Shown here: in pieces, positions 1 to 10,432 of the stretch
Layout of the letters: every line of letters starts with the position of its first letter
Position numbering within the stretch: the stretch's first letter is position 1
From: Glebionis coronaria
Lineage: Eukaryota > Streptophyta > Magnoliopsida > Asterales > Asteraceae
Assembly: GCA_025667525.1 (NCBI GenBank)
Contig: CM046879.1
Location: forward strand, 387,709,039-387,773,038
Reading direction: 5' to 3'
DNA length: 64,000 nucleotides
The notes under the pieces: model-generated
The model's input: the letters and a program-made list of their open reading frames with translations, nothing else
What the model was told of the DNA's origin: nothing
The model's database searches: none
Made by a program: the position numbers and the translations under genes

Positions 1-678
1 TCGTATAACAATAGTTACCATTCTAGTATTAAGGCTGCACCGTTTGAAGCTTTGTATGGTAGGAAGTGTAGATCTCCTGTATGTTGGAGTGAAGTTGGGG
101 ATACCCAGCTCACGGGACCAGAATTGATCCGGGAGACTACGGAGATGATAGTTCAGATTGAGAATAGGTTGTTGACTGCCCGTAGTAGACAGAAAAGTTA
201 CGCGGATGTGCGGCGGAAGCCAATGGAGTTTAAAGTGGGTGACCAAGTAATGTTGAAAGTATCGCCATGGAAAGGCGTTATAAGATTTGGAAAGCGAGGG
301 AAATTGAATCCCCGTTATATTGGACCCTTTAAGATTTTATCTAGAGTAGGTCCGGTGGCTTACAAACTAGAGTTACCCCCGGAACTTCATGGTGTTCACA
401 ACACATTCCATGTATCTAATCTGAAGAAATGTCTAGCAGTGAGTGATGAGAAAATTTCATTAGATAAGGTTCGAATAGATGGGAAGTTGCATTTTATCGA
501 AGAACCCGTAGAGGTTATGGATCGTGAGGTAAAGCAACTGAAACAAAGTCGGATACCTATTGTCAAGGTCCGATGGAATTCAATGCATGGACCGGAGTAT
601 ACTTGGGAACGAGAGGATGAAATGTGGAAGAAATATCCGCACCTCTTCGATTTCAATAAGAAACGGACATCCAAATGA
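1..678 (+). CDS. Chromovirus (Ty3/gypsy, Tekay/Del-like) polyprotein, C-terminal end: integrase tail plus chromodomain
   Basis: The reading frame is open from base 1 to the stop at 676-678, so this is the last 225 residues of a polyprotein that begins outside the window. Residues 1-30 carry the end of the integrase core, with the family motif around YHSSI and [19 protein letters not shown]-type integrase C-terminal module follows ([20 protein letters not shown], about residues 91-110), then [11 protein letters not shown]. The last 55 residues ([13 protein letters not shown] through [15 protein letters not shown]) form a chromodomain of the plant chromovirus kind, which in this family guides integration to heterochromatin. 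The integrase joins cDNA to target DNA in the nucleus. The catalytic triad is mostly outside the window. The frame is intact, so the element may be fairly young. It lies 41 bp before its LTR. Confidence 0.92.
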   Translation, partial: SYNNSYHSSIKAAPFEALYGRKCRSPVCWSEVGDTQLTGPELIRETTEMIVQIENRLLTARSRQKSYADVRRKPMEFKVGDQVMLKVSPWKGVIRFGKRGKLNPRYIGPFKILSRVGPVAYKLELPPELHGVHNTFHVSNLKKCLAVSDEKISLDKVRIDGKLHFIEEPVEVMDREVKQLKQSRIPIVKVRWNSMHGPEYTWEREDEMWKKYPHLFDFNKKRTSK

Positions 679-707
679 AATGGATCACGAGGACGTTGAT
701 CCCTTTT

Positions 708-719
708 AGGAGGAAAAGC
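708..719 (+). promoter_or_regulatory. Polypurine tract of the chromovirus
   Basis: A purine-rich run (aggaggaaaagc) ends directly before the LTR start TGTGACAATC at 720. It sits where the plus-strand DNA primer of a Ty3/gypsy element is expected, between the pol stop codon and the 3' LTR. Confidence 0.7.
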
Positions 720-1120
720 TGTGACAATCTAACATTTTCAGGTAGTGAAATATTTTCTCGTATAATATTTTGAAACTTATTTTTGTGTTGGTTGATGAAC
801 TCACAATTTACGGATTTAAATTTGGGCTTACGTGCATAATTTAGCGTCCTTTACGACTAAACCGGAAACCTTAGGATTACGTATTTACGTTTTTGAACTC
901 CGTTTTTGATGAGACAATTTTTATTGGATTCGTTGTGTGTCGTATATTCATGATTTATAAAAACGTTTTTCGTGAAACGACCCGAGGGCACGCAAATCGA
1001 GAAACCTAGAATCGAGAAATACCCGTAAATTAGTGAGGTGGGACAAAATACATTATCCCACCCCACTAGCACCATGGGACGGCACAACAAGACACCACAT
1101 TAATATGTGGCATCTTGTTA

Positions 1121-1156
1121 ACTTGTTATTTAACAAGTGTAAGCTAAGCTTACACT
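1121..1156. repeat. Two overlapping palindromes in the chromovirus LTR
   Basis: ACTTGTTA-TT-TAACAAGT (1121-1138) overlaps AGTGTAAGC-TAA-GCTTACACT (1136-1156). Both are perfect. They lie shortly before the leader-like sequence of the LTR, so they may be protein-binding sites or a hairpin pair. Confidence 0.8.
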
Positions 1157-3730
1157 TTAAGCTTTCCATTCACTCAAAACCACTAGCTACTACACACACT
1201 ATCATTTCATACATGCAAACTACCTCAAACTCTCTCAAAACCCCACCCTTTGCCGTCCACTTTTGAAGATCAAACACCCCTTTTGATATTTTCTAGCCAT
1301 GAAATACATGTTATCTAGCTCTATCATGCAGTTATCTTGAAGCCTTGATCATTTGGTGGCCATTTTAACAACAAAGGAGGTGATTTTCTTGTGTCCTGGG
1401 GCTGATTTCTCAACTATTGTTCTTGGTGTTTGATGATCTTGTAGTTACTTTTGGTGTTCATCAAGTTCTTGTCTTCCAAAAACAAGAAATACACTTGGTT
1501 GGTAAAGAAGATCATCCTCTCCATTTTATCTTGTTATTTTTGTAAAAAACAAATGTATTTTCTTTCTTATTGTATATGTATATGATGAATATATTATGAT
1601 AAAAATATTGTGTGGGGATCAAGTGTTGATAAATATGCTTAAAAAGGTTAATAATCATAAGAAACAAGGCTAAAATCATGCTTATTTAGTTGGCTGTATA
1701 AAAACAGTATATAACTAAAACTTGAACTGATAAACTTGCATGGTATAATCTATTTACAGTAAGTACAATATGTTATACACATGTGAGAGTTGGCCATGCA
1801 ATGGAATCAATATAATGAGTGAGATATGATCAAAACAAAATAAGTGTGCTAATCTGAATAAGCTGTTTTGTAGGGACTGTTAAGCATAGATAACCTTAAA
1901 ATGAGCAGTAGCTATAGCTAAGTTAAATGTAGCACATAATATGAAGATCATGCCATCCAAAAATTAGCTTCTAATTCATTATAGAACTCTAGATATGATA
2001 AAAATGGTGAAGATGAAAATAAAAATCAGATTTTGAGAATTAATGTTTATTATTATTATATAAGCACTCAAATTTTATTGTATAAAATGTAAAATAAAAA
2101 CCCACTAACTTATGAAATTTATTTATATAAATATGTAAAAGGTTAAATAAATGGATAAATTATATAAATGGTAGTGGAATAATACTTATAAGTAATAAAA
2201 ACTATAAACTTGATTTTTACGACTTTTTCGGCTATTACCGTAAAATTAACGTTTTTCGCCAATTAAAACATAGACGATCAAACCTGTCTAATGTGAAGTT
2301 TTTAAAAGTCATATACTGATATATAAGTAACTAATACAAGTAAAAACCGATAAAACCCGAACTATAGGACATACGGACATTAACGAGCTAACCAAGCATA
2401 TTGGACTAATAATTGGACTAAATAAGTTAAACACTTATAAAAAGAACTTATTGGGCTTAACCCATTTGGGCCCAACATGGAAAGTATAGATACTGATAAT
2501 ACAGGTATAAAATGGATCAAAATAAGTTAAAGAACTTATACTAAGCTTATTGGACTTAAAATAGGTAAGTAGGTAAAACTAGTAAACTAGTAAAAAGTTA
2601 CCAAAACGTAAACACTAAAATGAGTAAACAAGGATGTATAAACCCACTTGATCATCATCATATGTACAAAATCAACATATGTATATGTTTATTTTGATAA
2701 AATTCATTGGACAAGAGTCTAAGACCGATTAATATTTATATAGGTTTCCGTGACCGAAGCACGCCCGTAGCTGATAATACGCCTTTCATTATCAACGTGA
2801 GTTCATAGCCTCGCACTCTTTTAAATGTTTTATAAAATGATTTGTAAACCCGCGAGGGAGATAACATGCTAGATTTTGATAAAAATAGAACACAAGTATT
2901 CCCGATGGTATGCTTAATGATATGGACCCGAATGATGCTATGACCCTATAAACGAGACAAAAAGGATTATTAGTAGTTAGGTTATGTCACTTAAAGTCCC
3001 ATTAGCATGAATTGTGAACTACCAAGATTTGGTAGACGCTTATGCATTTGATAGTACTATTTGGGGACGATCACCCCAGTTCGCGCCTTGACGGTTGATC
3101 CCCGTCGTACAACATTTATTGGTAAGCGAATTTATGTATGAGAAGATTCCATAGCGTGATTTTTGTGACGACACGCTAACTTAGATGGGCAAATTGTTTG
3201 TCGGGTTCGCGGCCCGTTCTTTTCATAGTAAGGTAACAATGTCATGCGGCTAATAATAATCCTATAAAATCTATCTACAAAACGATAACGACGCTAATAA
3301 CGATGATAATATTACCTATAATGGTCATATTGAGACTACGGTCTCATGGACGGTTTAAGATGTATGCTTGATTTATATATTGCCTGACTAGCAATACGTG
3401 GACTTACTTCCGATATTATACTTGTGTTCTGATTTTAACGATTGTTTTATATAACGGTTTTTATTAAACTCTATGAATTCACTCGGCATTCACTGATATG
3501 ATTTTTGCATGTTTTTATCTCAGGTGCTTGAAGGTAATCCGGATGGAGATCGACTCTGATGGCCCACATAATATTAAAAATGTTCATTCGATCTATGTTT
3601 TGTAAACTTAATGACCTGTATAATTTGGGACCTATTGTACTCTTTAAAACTTTTTATCGAATGAATGTATGTTAAACCTTGTACAACCATTTTTATGTGT
3701 TGTCTATGATTGGAATTATTGTGCTATCCC

Positions 3731-3784
3731 GTAACACTCTAAAAGACCCTTCCGCTGTACCGATACGAAAATTGAGAGTGTTAC
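3731..3784. repeat. Terminal hairpin of the chromovirus LTR
   Basis: GTAACACTCT at 3731-3740 is the reverse complement of AGAGTGTTAC at 3775-3784, leaving a 34-base loop. The right arm is the LTR end itself, so the last bases that integrase would recognise are repeated inverted just inside the terminus. Confidence 0.8.
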
Positions 3785-3785
3785 A

Positions 3786-4096
3786 TGGCGAATCCGAAAT
3801 AGGGTAAATCAAGCCGGCATCTAGAAGTTTGATAACCTCTTGTTTGATGACGTCATGAATGCGAGGATTAACCCTTCTTTGGCTCTGGATTACGGGTTTA
3901 AAGTCATCTTCCATGAGAATCTTGTGAGTACAAAAGTTCGGATCAATTCCGCGGATATCGGAAATTTTCCAAGCAATTGCCTTCTTATGATCTTTAAGCA
4001 CGGCGATGAGGCGAGATTTCTCTTCTTCTTTCAAGTCCTTTGTGACGATGACGGGCGACTTCTTCTCTTCTTCAAGGAACACGTACTCGAGATGGG
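3786..4096 (-). pseudogene. Reverse transcriptase N-terminal stub (Athila-like), cut by insertion
   Basis: About 100 residues precede the RT palm: a linker with FLEEEKKSPVIVTKDL, then KAIAWKISDIRGIDPNFCTHKI, QRRVNPRIHDVIKQEV and the family motif LLDAGLIYPISDSP. The next conserved residue should be the Trp of the SPW motif. Its first two codon bases are missing, because the chromovirus LTR abuts at 3785/3786. No catalytic YxDD region is present. The frame differs from the protease upstream because of a one-base change in a G tract at 4094-4097 (C tract in the coding sense). This is an old, non-functional piece. Confidence 0.85.
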
Positions 4097-5164
4097 GCGG
4101 AACTCCTTAAGTTCTAAATCTGGAGGATTTTCGAAGGGATGCGTTTTCAAAATTTGAGCATCGATAGCAATAACCTTGAGAGATGGTGGAGCAATGATGT
4201 CTTCTTTAAGAAGGTTCTCAATGAGGCGAAGATCTTCATCCCAATTGGTGGGAGAATCGTCATGTTCTAAGTTCACATCTCCCATAGTGGCTTCCAAATC
4301 TTTCCAAAGGAAATCACTTTCTCCAAATAAAGATAGTGATGAGTCAATAAAGGAAACAGTCTCAACATTGGGAAGAGAGGTAGGAATACTTTTACAAGCA
4401 TCTTTGAAGTGTTCTTCACAAGCCTCATCAAGAACGTCAATACAATTAACACTCTCGCTAGAATAAGGCTGTTTAGAAAGCATTCCCATGTTGAAGACAA
4501 TTTTATCGTCACCCACTCTCATGATAAGCTCACCCGCTTCAACATCGATGAGAGTGCGACCGGTCCTCAGGAATGGACGACCAACAATTAATGGCACACG
4601 AGGGTCCATCTCGTAGTCGACGACGACGAAATCGGCAGGAAAAGTAAATTTGTCGACTCCTACAAAGACGTCTTCGGATATCCCCACTGGATAAGCAACC
4701 GTACGGTTAGCTAATTCCAAAGTCATTTTGGTGGGGACTAGCTCAGGGAGAGATAATTGCTTCCACACACTTAAAGGCATTAAGTTAATACTGGCACCTA
4801 GATCGGCTAGGGCCATGCAATTCTCTACTCCCGGGAAGTTGCAAGGGATTAAGAAACGAACCGGATCACCAAGCTTGGTTGGCAATTTCCTTAAGAGCAC
4901 TACAGAGCAATTCTCATTAAGTTGGGTGTTAGCAATATCAAGAAGCTTCTCCTTGTCTCTAAGAAGATCTTTGAACATTTTCGCGTATTTAGGCATGTGA
5001 GCGAGAGCCTCAGCGAAGGAGATGTTGAAATTTAATTGTTTAAACATTTTAAGAAAGTTCGAAACCTGAATATCATCCCTGCTTTTGAGCTTCTCTTTCC
5101 TCAACCTTGAGGGATAAGGTATATCAGAAGGAGAGGAAGGCTTTGGGCGAATAGGATCACTCAC
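4097..5164 (-). pseudogene. Athila-like retropepsin (protease) region
   Basis: The reading frame covers a linker (PSDIPYPSRLRKEKLKSRDD), a conserved helical stretch (NFLKMFKQLNFNISFAEAL) and an aspartic protease. The active site reads ALADLGASINLMP, with the DLGAS form typical of Athila-type elements rather than DTGA or DSGA. The second family motif is PLIVGRPFLRTGRTLIDV. Retropepsin cleaves the Gag-Pol precursor inside the virus-like particle. The frame opens at a GTG at 5164 that is probably not a start: homologous protein continues upstream in the same frame, and gag runs into it in another frame. After the protease comes an acidic linker of about 100 residues up to the frame break at 4094-4097. 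Confidence 0.85.
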
Positions 5165-6615
5165 ATCCTTGGGTGGAGGAGGGTAGAAGTAAGAGGTGGA
5201 GGAATGGAGGAAGTAGAAGGATGATGAATAGGAGCAGGTAACTCGTTCTCCTTAGTCACAATCACGGGTGGAGGTATAGGAAGCTCGGGTTCCTTGGTAC
5301 CTTTGCCACCGCGAGTGGTGATTGCTTTCATCTCCCCTCTTGGATTCGCAACGGTGTTACTCGGAAGAGTACCCGAAGAAGAGGGTTGATTACCTTGGAA
5401 GAAACTAGCCATCATGTTCTTTAAGTCATTCGTTTGACTATCCAAAGTGTTTCTCATATCAGCTCTCAGATCGTTCCCTTGTTTCACCAGGTCTGCTTTC
5501 AAGTTTAGCACTTCCCGTTGGAGATTGTCCACGATCACATCATTAGTCCTCATGTAGGTTCCAATATCTTGGTGTAATGCGGTGGGTTGATTGGGAGGAG
5601 CATTATATGCGGGTGGTTGATAAGCAGGTTGTTGGTAAACTTGGTTGTTTCGTTGAGGTGGATATGGTTGTTTGTGAGGTGGTATGTATGGTGTACGAGG
5701 TTGTTGTTGTTGTTGAGGAGGGAGATTGAGGTTGTTAGCGGTGTGGGTAACAAGCGATTCAAGAAGCGTAGTAATTTTGTCAAGTCGCTTGTCGTTGTCA
5801 CTAGTACTAGCACTAGCGACATTGGTCCGCACACTCTTGGTTTGCACACGAGAGTTATTCTCAATGATATCCCAAGCGGCATTGGAAGTCTTAACCAAAA
5901 TATTACCCCCCGAGGCACTGTTTAGTGAATCTTGGTCATTCATGCTTAAACCATTATAAAAAGTATTAATTTGGTGCACTTTGGTAAAACCATGTTGTGG
6001 GCATTTTCTTAACAGATCTTTGAAACGATCCCAAGATTCACTAAAAGGCTCATCGTACTTTTGTTCAAAATTGATAATTTCATTCCGCAAAGCGGTAGTA
6101 CGAGAGGGTGGGAAAAAGTAGTTTATAAACTTGGTCTCCAAATCCGTCCACGTAAGAATACTCTGTGGCGGTTCCTTAGCAAGCCAATGCCGGGCTTGTC
6201 CCTCTAATGAAAAGGGAAAAAGTTGTAAACGGATTACCTCTTGTGGAACACCATTGAATTTGACCGTATTCGTGAGTTGCAAGAATCTCTTGATGTGGTC
6301 ATGTGGATCATCAATGGTACGCCCCAAGAATGGTTGAGCAGAGACCATCTGGATAAAACCGGATTTGAGCTCAAAGTTGTTGGCTGCAATCGCGGGTATG
6401 ACAATTGGATCATTGTTGCCCTCCACATGTGCTTGCAGAAGTTCAATCATCAGGCGATTATCCGGTAGAGGCTCATTGTTGTTGTTATTATTGTTGTTGA
6501 GAGGTGGATTGTTGTTATTGTTTTGAGGTGGGTTATTGTTGTTGTTTTGTACACCGGCCATGTCTAAGTCTTCGAGAGGCTCGGGCTCTTGATAAGACGT
6601 TGATCGCGTACGCAT
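5161..6615 (-). CDS. Athila-like Gag (484 residues, frameshifted from the protease)
   Basis: Gag packages the element RNA in cytoplasmic particles. The start is a real ATG at 6615. The order is a short acidic N-terminus, asparagine/proline-rich runs (residues about 24-47, from TTG repeats on the plus strand), and the retrotransposon-gag core (about 55-250). That core contains LFPFSLEGQARHWLAKEPP, SILTWTDLETKFINYFFPPS and FKDLLRKCPQHGF. Next come a Gln/Pro-rich stretch and a predicted coiled coil (LQREVLNLKADLVKQGNDLR). I see no CCHC zinc knuckle. The last dozen residues look shifted: the neighbouring frame gives a better continuation into the protease, so the frame change lies somewhere in 5165-5230. 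It could be programmed, but the second break downstream makes decay more likely. Confidence 0.82.
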   Translation of the reverse strand: MRTRSTSYQEPEPLEDLDMAGVQNNNNNPPQNNNNNPPLNNNNNNNNEPLPDNRLMIELLQAHVEGNNDPIVIPAIAANNFELKSGFIQMVSAQPFLGRTIDDPHDHIKRFLQLTNTVKFNGVPQEVIRLQLFPFSLEGQARHWLAKEPPQSILTWTDLETKFINYFFPPSRTTALRNEIINFEQKYDEPFSESWDRFKDLLRKCPQHGFTKVHQINTFYNGLSMNDQDSLNSASGGNILVKTSNAAWDIIENNSRVQTKSVRTNVASASTSDNDKRLDKITTLLESLVTHTANNLNLPPQQQQQPRTPYIPPHKQPYPPQRNNQVYQQPAYQPPAYNAPPNQPTALHQDIGTYMRTNDVIVDNLQREVLNLKADLVKQGNDLRADMRNTLDSQTNDLKNMMASFFQGNQPSSSGTLPSNTVANPRGEMKAITTRGGKGTKEPELPIPPPVIVTKENELPAPIHHPSTSSIPPPLTSTLLHPRM

Positions 6616-6810
6616 GCACCTTCAAAAGAACTAACAAGGCAAAAAACAAAGCAGAAATATTTTTGGTTTTTATGTTTTTTAATTTTTAGGATTTTTGAAA
6701 ATTTTATATTTTTTAGGATTTTTGAAATTTTTTATGAAAAAGTAACATTCACGGTGAACGGATCCCAAAATCCAAGTTCTCACAAAAAACTGTTGATCTT
6801 AACGAGAAGA
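6616..6810 (-). other. 5' untranslated leader of the Athila-like element
   Basis: A non-coding stretch between the primer site and the gag ATG. It is AT-rich, with TTTTTAGGATTTTT-type runs on the plus strand at about 6659-6735. No gene seen. Confidence 0.6.
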
Positions 6811-6825
6811 GCCGGCAGCGGCGCC
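6811..6825 (-). promoter_or_regulatory. Primer binding site, tRNA-Asp type
   Basis: On the minus strand the sequence is TGGCGCCGCTGCCGG. It matches the complement of a plant tRNA-Asp 3' end with one difference from the usual TGGCGCCGTTGCCGG. It lies 22 bases inside the LTR end, a longer spacer than in the array elements (3 bases). Confidence 0.8.
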
Positions 6826-7137
6826 ATTTTAATATACTGGTTTTCATTGTGGGGTTCAAGATTAATCTAGGTATCTCCTCGAATTGATCACGGTTCTAAG
6901 TGGAATGATTTGTTCTTGGTTAATAAAAAGGTGTTGGTTTGTTTATCTATTTTAAACTAATAGTAAATAAATGTAAATGTCGTTGAGTAAAAAGAGTTTT
7001 TAAGATTAAACTAAAAAGACGAGTTTCAAAAATAAATGCTTGAAAACTTAAAGACTAAATTAGAAAAATACTTGAACACTTAGTAAATCTAAAACTTGAA
7101 ACTTTGCGAAAACAAGAAATTAAACAGTTGGGAAATA

Positions 7138-7625
7138 GCCAAATCGGAATATCACTAAACCCCTCGTCAGAATGTCTTAGAAACAAGCTAATCGGAATGT
7201 TTGGAAACAGTCTCAATCGGAATGGCATAAAAAGAACCCTAATCGGAATAAGTCAAAATAAGTCAGATCGAAATGACCCAAATGAGCTGATCGGAATATT
7301 ACACAGATAAGTCAAATCGGAATACTTGAAAATGCTCAGATCGGAATGTATGTCAATGTCCCCAATCGGAATATCAAGAAATAATGCCCAGATTGGAATA
7401 CACCAAAATACCTACCGTCGGAATATCTTAAAACCCTATTCCGATTAGGTGATCGGAATAGGGGGAGTGCAAATCGGAATCTTCTACAAACAAGTCACAA
7501 TCGGAAAGTAGCAAAAACATGCCAATCGGAATACTTATAAACCGTTTTCCGATCGGGTGATCGGAATAAGGGGGGGTCAGGTCGGAATGAACAAATCGGA
7601 AAAGGGTTTTACCCTTTCCGATACC
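7138..7625. repeat. Dispersed ATCGGAAT octamer array inside the LTR
   Basis: The motif ATCGGAAT, or a one-base variant, recurs about 15-19 times at irregular spacings of roughly 15-40 bases between unrelated AT-rich spacers. Several copies pair with an inverted copy. CCTATTCCGAT and ATCGGAATAGG face each other near 7435-7462, and ATCGGAAAAGGG faces CCCTTTCCGAT near 7595-7622. The block lies downstream of the TATA box on the minus strand, so it would be transcribed. Confidence 0.85.
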
Positions 7626-8173
7626 CTTTTGATCTGAAATAAAAGCTAAGGAAATAAGCTATTTGATTAAGCTAACTCCAAAACTAGAACGAATATAATA
7701 TGAAACGGATCAAATAAGCTCAATTAACAACTTATCTAAACTTCAAATAGGCAAACTCATAAATCAAATGATAAAAAGATAAACTTTTTAAGAAAACTTA
7801 TAAAAAGTAAATAAGCTAAACATGTAAATAAGCCAATAAGCACAAGAATCTTAAAGCTTAATCAAATGAAAGCTTATATAGGAACAAAAATATTAACTTT
7901 TTAAGCACAAAAACATTAAGAACAACACGGATCAAATGTATTTTGCACCAAAAGTTAACTAAAATCAAGAAAGGTAGAATGAGATTAAAGATTAAAAGCT
8001 TGAATTTAAACTTGATTAATGAAAAACAATACAAAAGTTTAATCTTGAAAGAAAAAAAGATGAAAACTAGTGAGAGAAAGTTGAGAACTTTCTCTCTCTA
8101 AAACTAGAGAGAAAAATGAAAAGTGAAAACTAACTACAAAACTAAAACTAGCTCCAAAATGGTGAAGTGAAGT

Positions 8174-8185
8174 CCTATATATAGG
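8174..8185 (-). promoter_or_regulatory. TATA box of the Athila-like LTR
   Basis: A palindromic CCTATATATAGG, read on the minus strand, is followed by a CT-rich leader towards lower coordinates. It is the best promoter candidate for the Athila-like element. Confidence 0.6.
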
Positions 8186-8637
8186 CGTGTCTTGTGGGCT
8201 TTGTGAATGGGCTTGGTTTTTGGGCTTCTTTTCTTCTTTCTTCTTTAGTCTTTACGTTTCTTTAAATAAACGTTTCCGACTTTGGATTTTGAGAAGTGTC
8301 GGTGAATAATTCCAACTCGTCTTATAATCTTTTGTTTAATAGACTCGAGTTCTTCGACATATATGAATCTTCCATCTTTGGCTCTATTCTTCGATAAATC
8401 TTCAAATAGGCACAATGACTTGAAATCTTTTGCATCTCTTGGACAATAGACTTCGTCTTGAGTCTTTTTCCTTGATAAAACCCGTGCAATCCCATGTTTT
8501 CTTCAATATTCATCCGGTTGACTCTGAAAACACAATAAACATAAAAACCACGCATAATTCGAAACAAATGATATTAAATACGTGTTTTGGTCTTGTTTTA
8601 GCCAGAAATAAGTGGTAAAAGGATGGGTGTTTTCACA

Positions 8638-9396
8638 CATATCAGTATACTTGCCCGTGTTTGTATTATAGTCCCTCGTTTTTTTAAACCTTGTTATAAG
8701 TTTAAGACTTGCGAAACGAACATCAATGTACATGGGGCACGACTCCCACGTACCAAAAGAGATATAGGGTGTATAACACACACAACCCATTCACTACATA
8801 TCATATCATACCTAACAAAAGCATAGGATGCATCCATACGCACCCTTCAAAACAAAATCAGAAGCACGTATACTAGCTCATGACTAGTACACGCACTAAC
8901 ATAATATAGCAACATATTGGCCATCAAAAACGAACGCCGAGTTCTAATCACACCGCCCCAGATGGTGTCATGTCGTTGGTGCATCAATCGACATGTTCAT
9001 GGTACCTCCATGACTAGTTACTATTGTCCCATAATATATGATGATAGATTAAGACATAAAGATGAAAGATAGATGAATTCTAGAGAGAAAAGAGAGAGAA
9101 TGGTTGGAAACTTGGGGAATATTAGATCGACAAGCGTGAGAAAAAATGAACAACCAACCCTACTAACATGCTAGGAGGGGAGTTTATATAGTCCTCCCAC
9201 ATGCGGGCTTTTATGGGCTATATAGGTTGGGTCGGGCTTGAATAAATGGTTAGTACCTTGAAAAAGGCCTTTTATGCTAGCCATCAAGCCCGTATTATTA
9301 CGACTATTCTACTACCTATTACAACTTGTTAATAATCAATACATAATAAACCTATGACCGATCATTCTTTTTTGACTCAATATTTTGAGGCTAACA
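8638..9396 (-). repeat. Copia-like 3' LTR, left edge unresolved
   Basis: On the minus strand an LTR start TGTTAGCCTC (ending at 9396) directly follows a polypurine tract. Downstream is a TATA-like TATATAAA (about 9183-9190) and a CT-rich leader (about 9075-9115). No primer site marks its end, so the LTR may stop well before 8638. The stretch 8638-8930 shows no gene and may be unrelated filler. Confidence 0.5.
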
Positions 9397-9411
9397 ATCT
9401 CCCCCAATGAG
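9397..9411 (-). promoter_or_regulatory. Polypurine tract of a Copia-like element
   Basis: The minus strand reads CTCATTGGGGGAGAT just before TGTTAGCC. A GGGGGAGA run abutting TGTTA is the usual arrangement at the 3' LTR of plant Copia elements. Confidence 0.65.
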
Positions 9412-10079
9412 AGGTCATTTCCCTTCGACATTTGGAGATTTATAGAGATTACTAAACTCGTAATAACTGAGTCTTGAACGTGTAATAGTAGTCTTGTTCC
9501 TTCATGTTGTGATCTTTGATCCTTTGTCGTTGTCTTTTGACTTTGTCTTTTATCTTGAGATCTTCAAATCATCCTTGACTTGTCTTTGCCATCTTGCGAT
9601 CTTGTGTCTTCGTCCACATGCTCACACTATTCATTATCTTGAAAGCTTGCTTTAATCATCAGAGTTCCGGAAAACTTTTTCTTTCTTGATTGTTAATTAT
9701 GTCTTTGGGCATGAGTATGTGGTTTTGAATCCTTGATTTTGTTGAGTACACCGTAATGCCACATTCTCGAGACAAAACATAGACACGGACTGAATGGCTT
9801 TGACATTCGTCCTAAATCGTTAGCGTTTTACCTCCGGTTGCTGAAGACCGTTATACGATATTAAATACCGTACCTGTGATTAGGTAGATTCAATTAAGAA
9901 CCTCCTTGACAGGGTTTCGCAGTTGTACTAGCCGTTCTCTTTACTCGATCGTCTCAAAGCAAGACTGCGAACGTAAAGAGTGAATCAATTGGATAAATAT
10001 CCGTTTGATTAAAGTCGTCAATTCAAATTCCTGGAACAAGATTGATTCATAAAGAATCTTACCATTGTTTCTTTCTAGT

Positions 10080-10432
10080 TGACACAAGCTTGATCCATAA
10101 AGAATCTCGCAAGTCACCTATCGTAGCGCTGTTTGAGGTTGACGCTAGAAGGATTTCCATTCGTCATTGTGAATATTGATGAATATCACTCTGAATGTTC
10201 TGGCAAGACCATTAAGATATTACGTAGAAACCTGAAACGAGTTTGAATCAATTCAGAATCAAACTACTGTTGCTTTTTAGTTTTGCACATGTTTAATTCA
10301 TAAAGAATCTTACACATGACCTACCGCAGTGTTGTTTGATGTTAACACTGGAAGGATTTCCACTCGTCATTGTGAATACTAAATAGTATCACTCTGAGTG
10401 TTCTAGCAATATCATAAGGATATAGCATAGGA
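10080..10432. repeat. Diverged direct repeat, period about 204 bp
   Basis: Blocks starting near 10080 and 10284 share CATAAAGAATCT, GAAGGATTTCCA, TCGTCATTGTGAATA, TATCACTCTGA and TGTTCT in the same order, with clear substitutions between them. Confidence 0.75.

Larger units (their letters stand above)
720..3785 (+). repeat. 3' LTR of the chromovirus (about 3.07 kb)
   Basis: The LTR starts TGTGACAATC after the polypurine tract and ends AGAGTGTTACA, giving TG...CA ends with short inverted termini (TGTGAC / GTTACA). The right edge is fixed independently, because the Athila-like reading frame on the minus strand resumes exactly at 3786. U3 holds a palindrome pair at 1121-1156, followed by a CT/CA-rich leader-like stretch at about 1160-1270. 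The remainder is AT-rich and non-coding. The matching 5' LTR is outside the window. Confidence 0.82.
3786..8637 (-). mobile_element. Decayed Athila-like Ty3/gypsy element, 5' part only
   Basis: Reading on the minus strand from 8637: LTR (8637-6848), tRNA-Asp primer site, gag, protease, and the first residues of reverse transcriptase. The RT is cut at 3786 by the chromovirus LTR. The rest of pol and the 3' LTR should lie left of the window, beyond the chromovirus. The coding part has two frame changes, so it is not expected to make a working polyprotein. Confidence 0.88.
6848..8637 (-). repeat. 5' LTR of the Athila-like element (1.79 kb)
   Basis: On the minus strand the LTR runs from TGTGAAAACACC (8637) to AACCCCACA (6848), with TGTG/CACA ends. 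It contains a TATA box (8174-8185), a CT-rich leader with TCTCTCT tracts at about 8080-8110, and the octamer-rich block at 7138-7625. The right edge rests on the TG dinucleotide and promoter position, since the second LTR is not in the window. The left edge is set by the primer site. Confidence 0.65.

Noticed and set aside
5161..5230. Programmed ribosomal frameshift between gag and protease
   Set aside because: No clear slippery heptamer was seen, and a second break at a G tract (4094-4097) in the same element points to decay.
7138..7625. CRISPR array
   Set aside because: The repeated motif is only eight bases with irregular spacers, in a plant LTR, with no associated genes.
8620..8826. Small open frames on both strands near 8.3-8.8 kb as host genes
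   Set aside because: They overlap the LTR edges and AT-rich filler, with no similarity to a known protein and no intron-like organisation.
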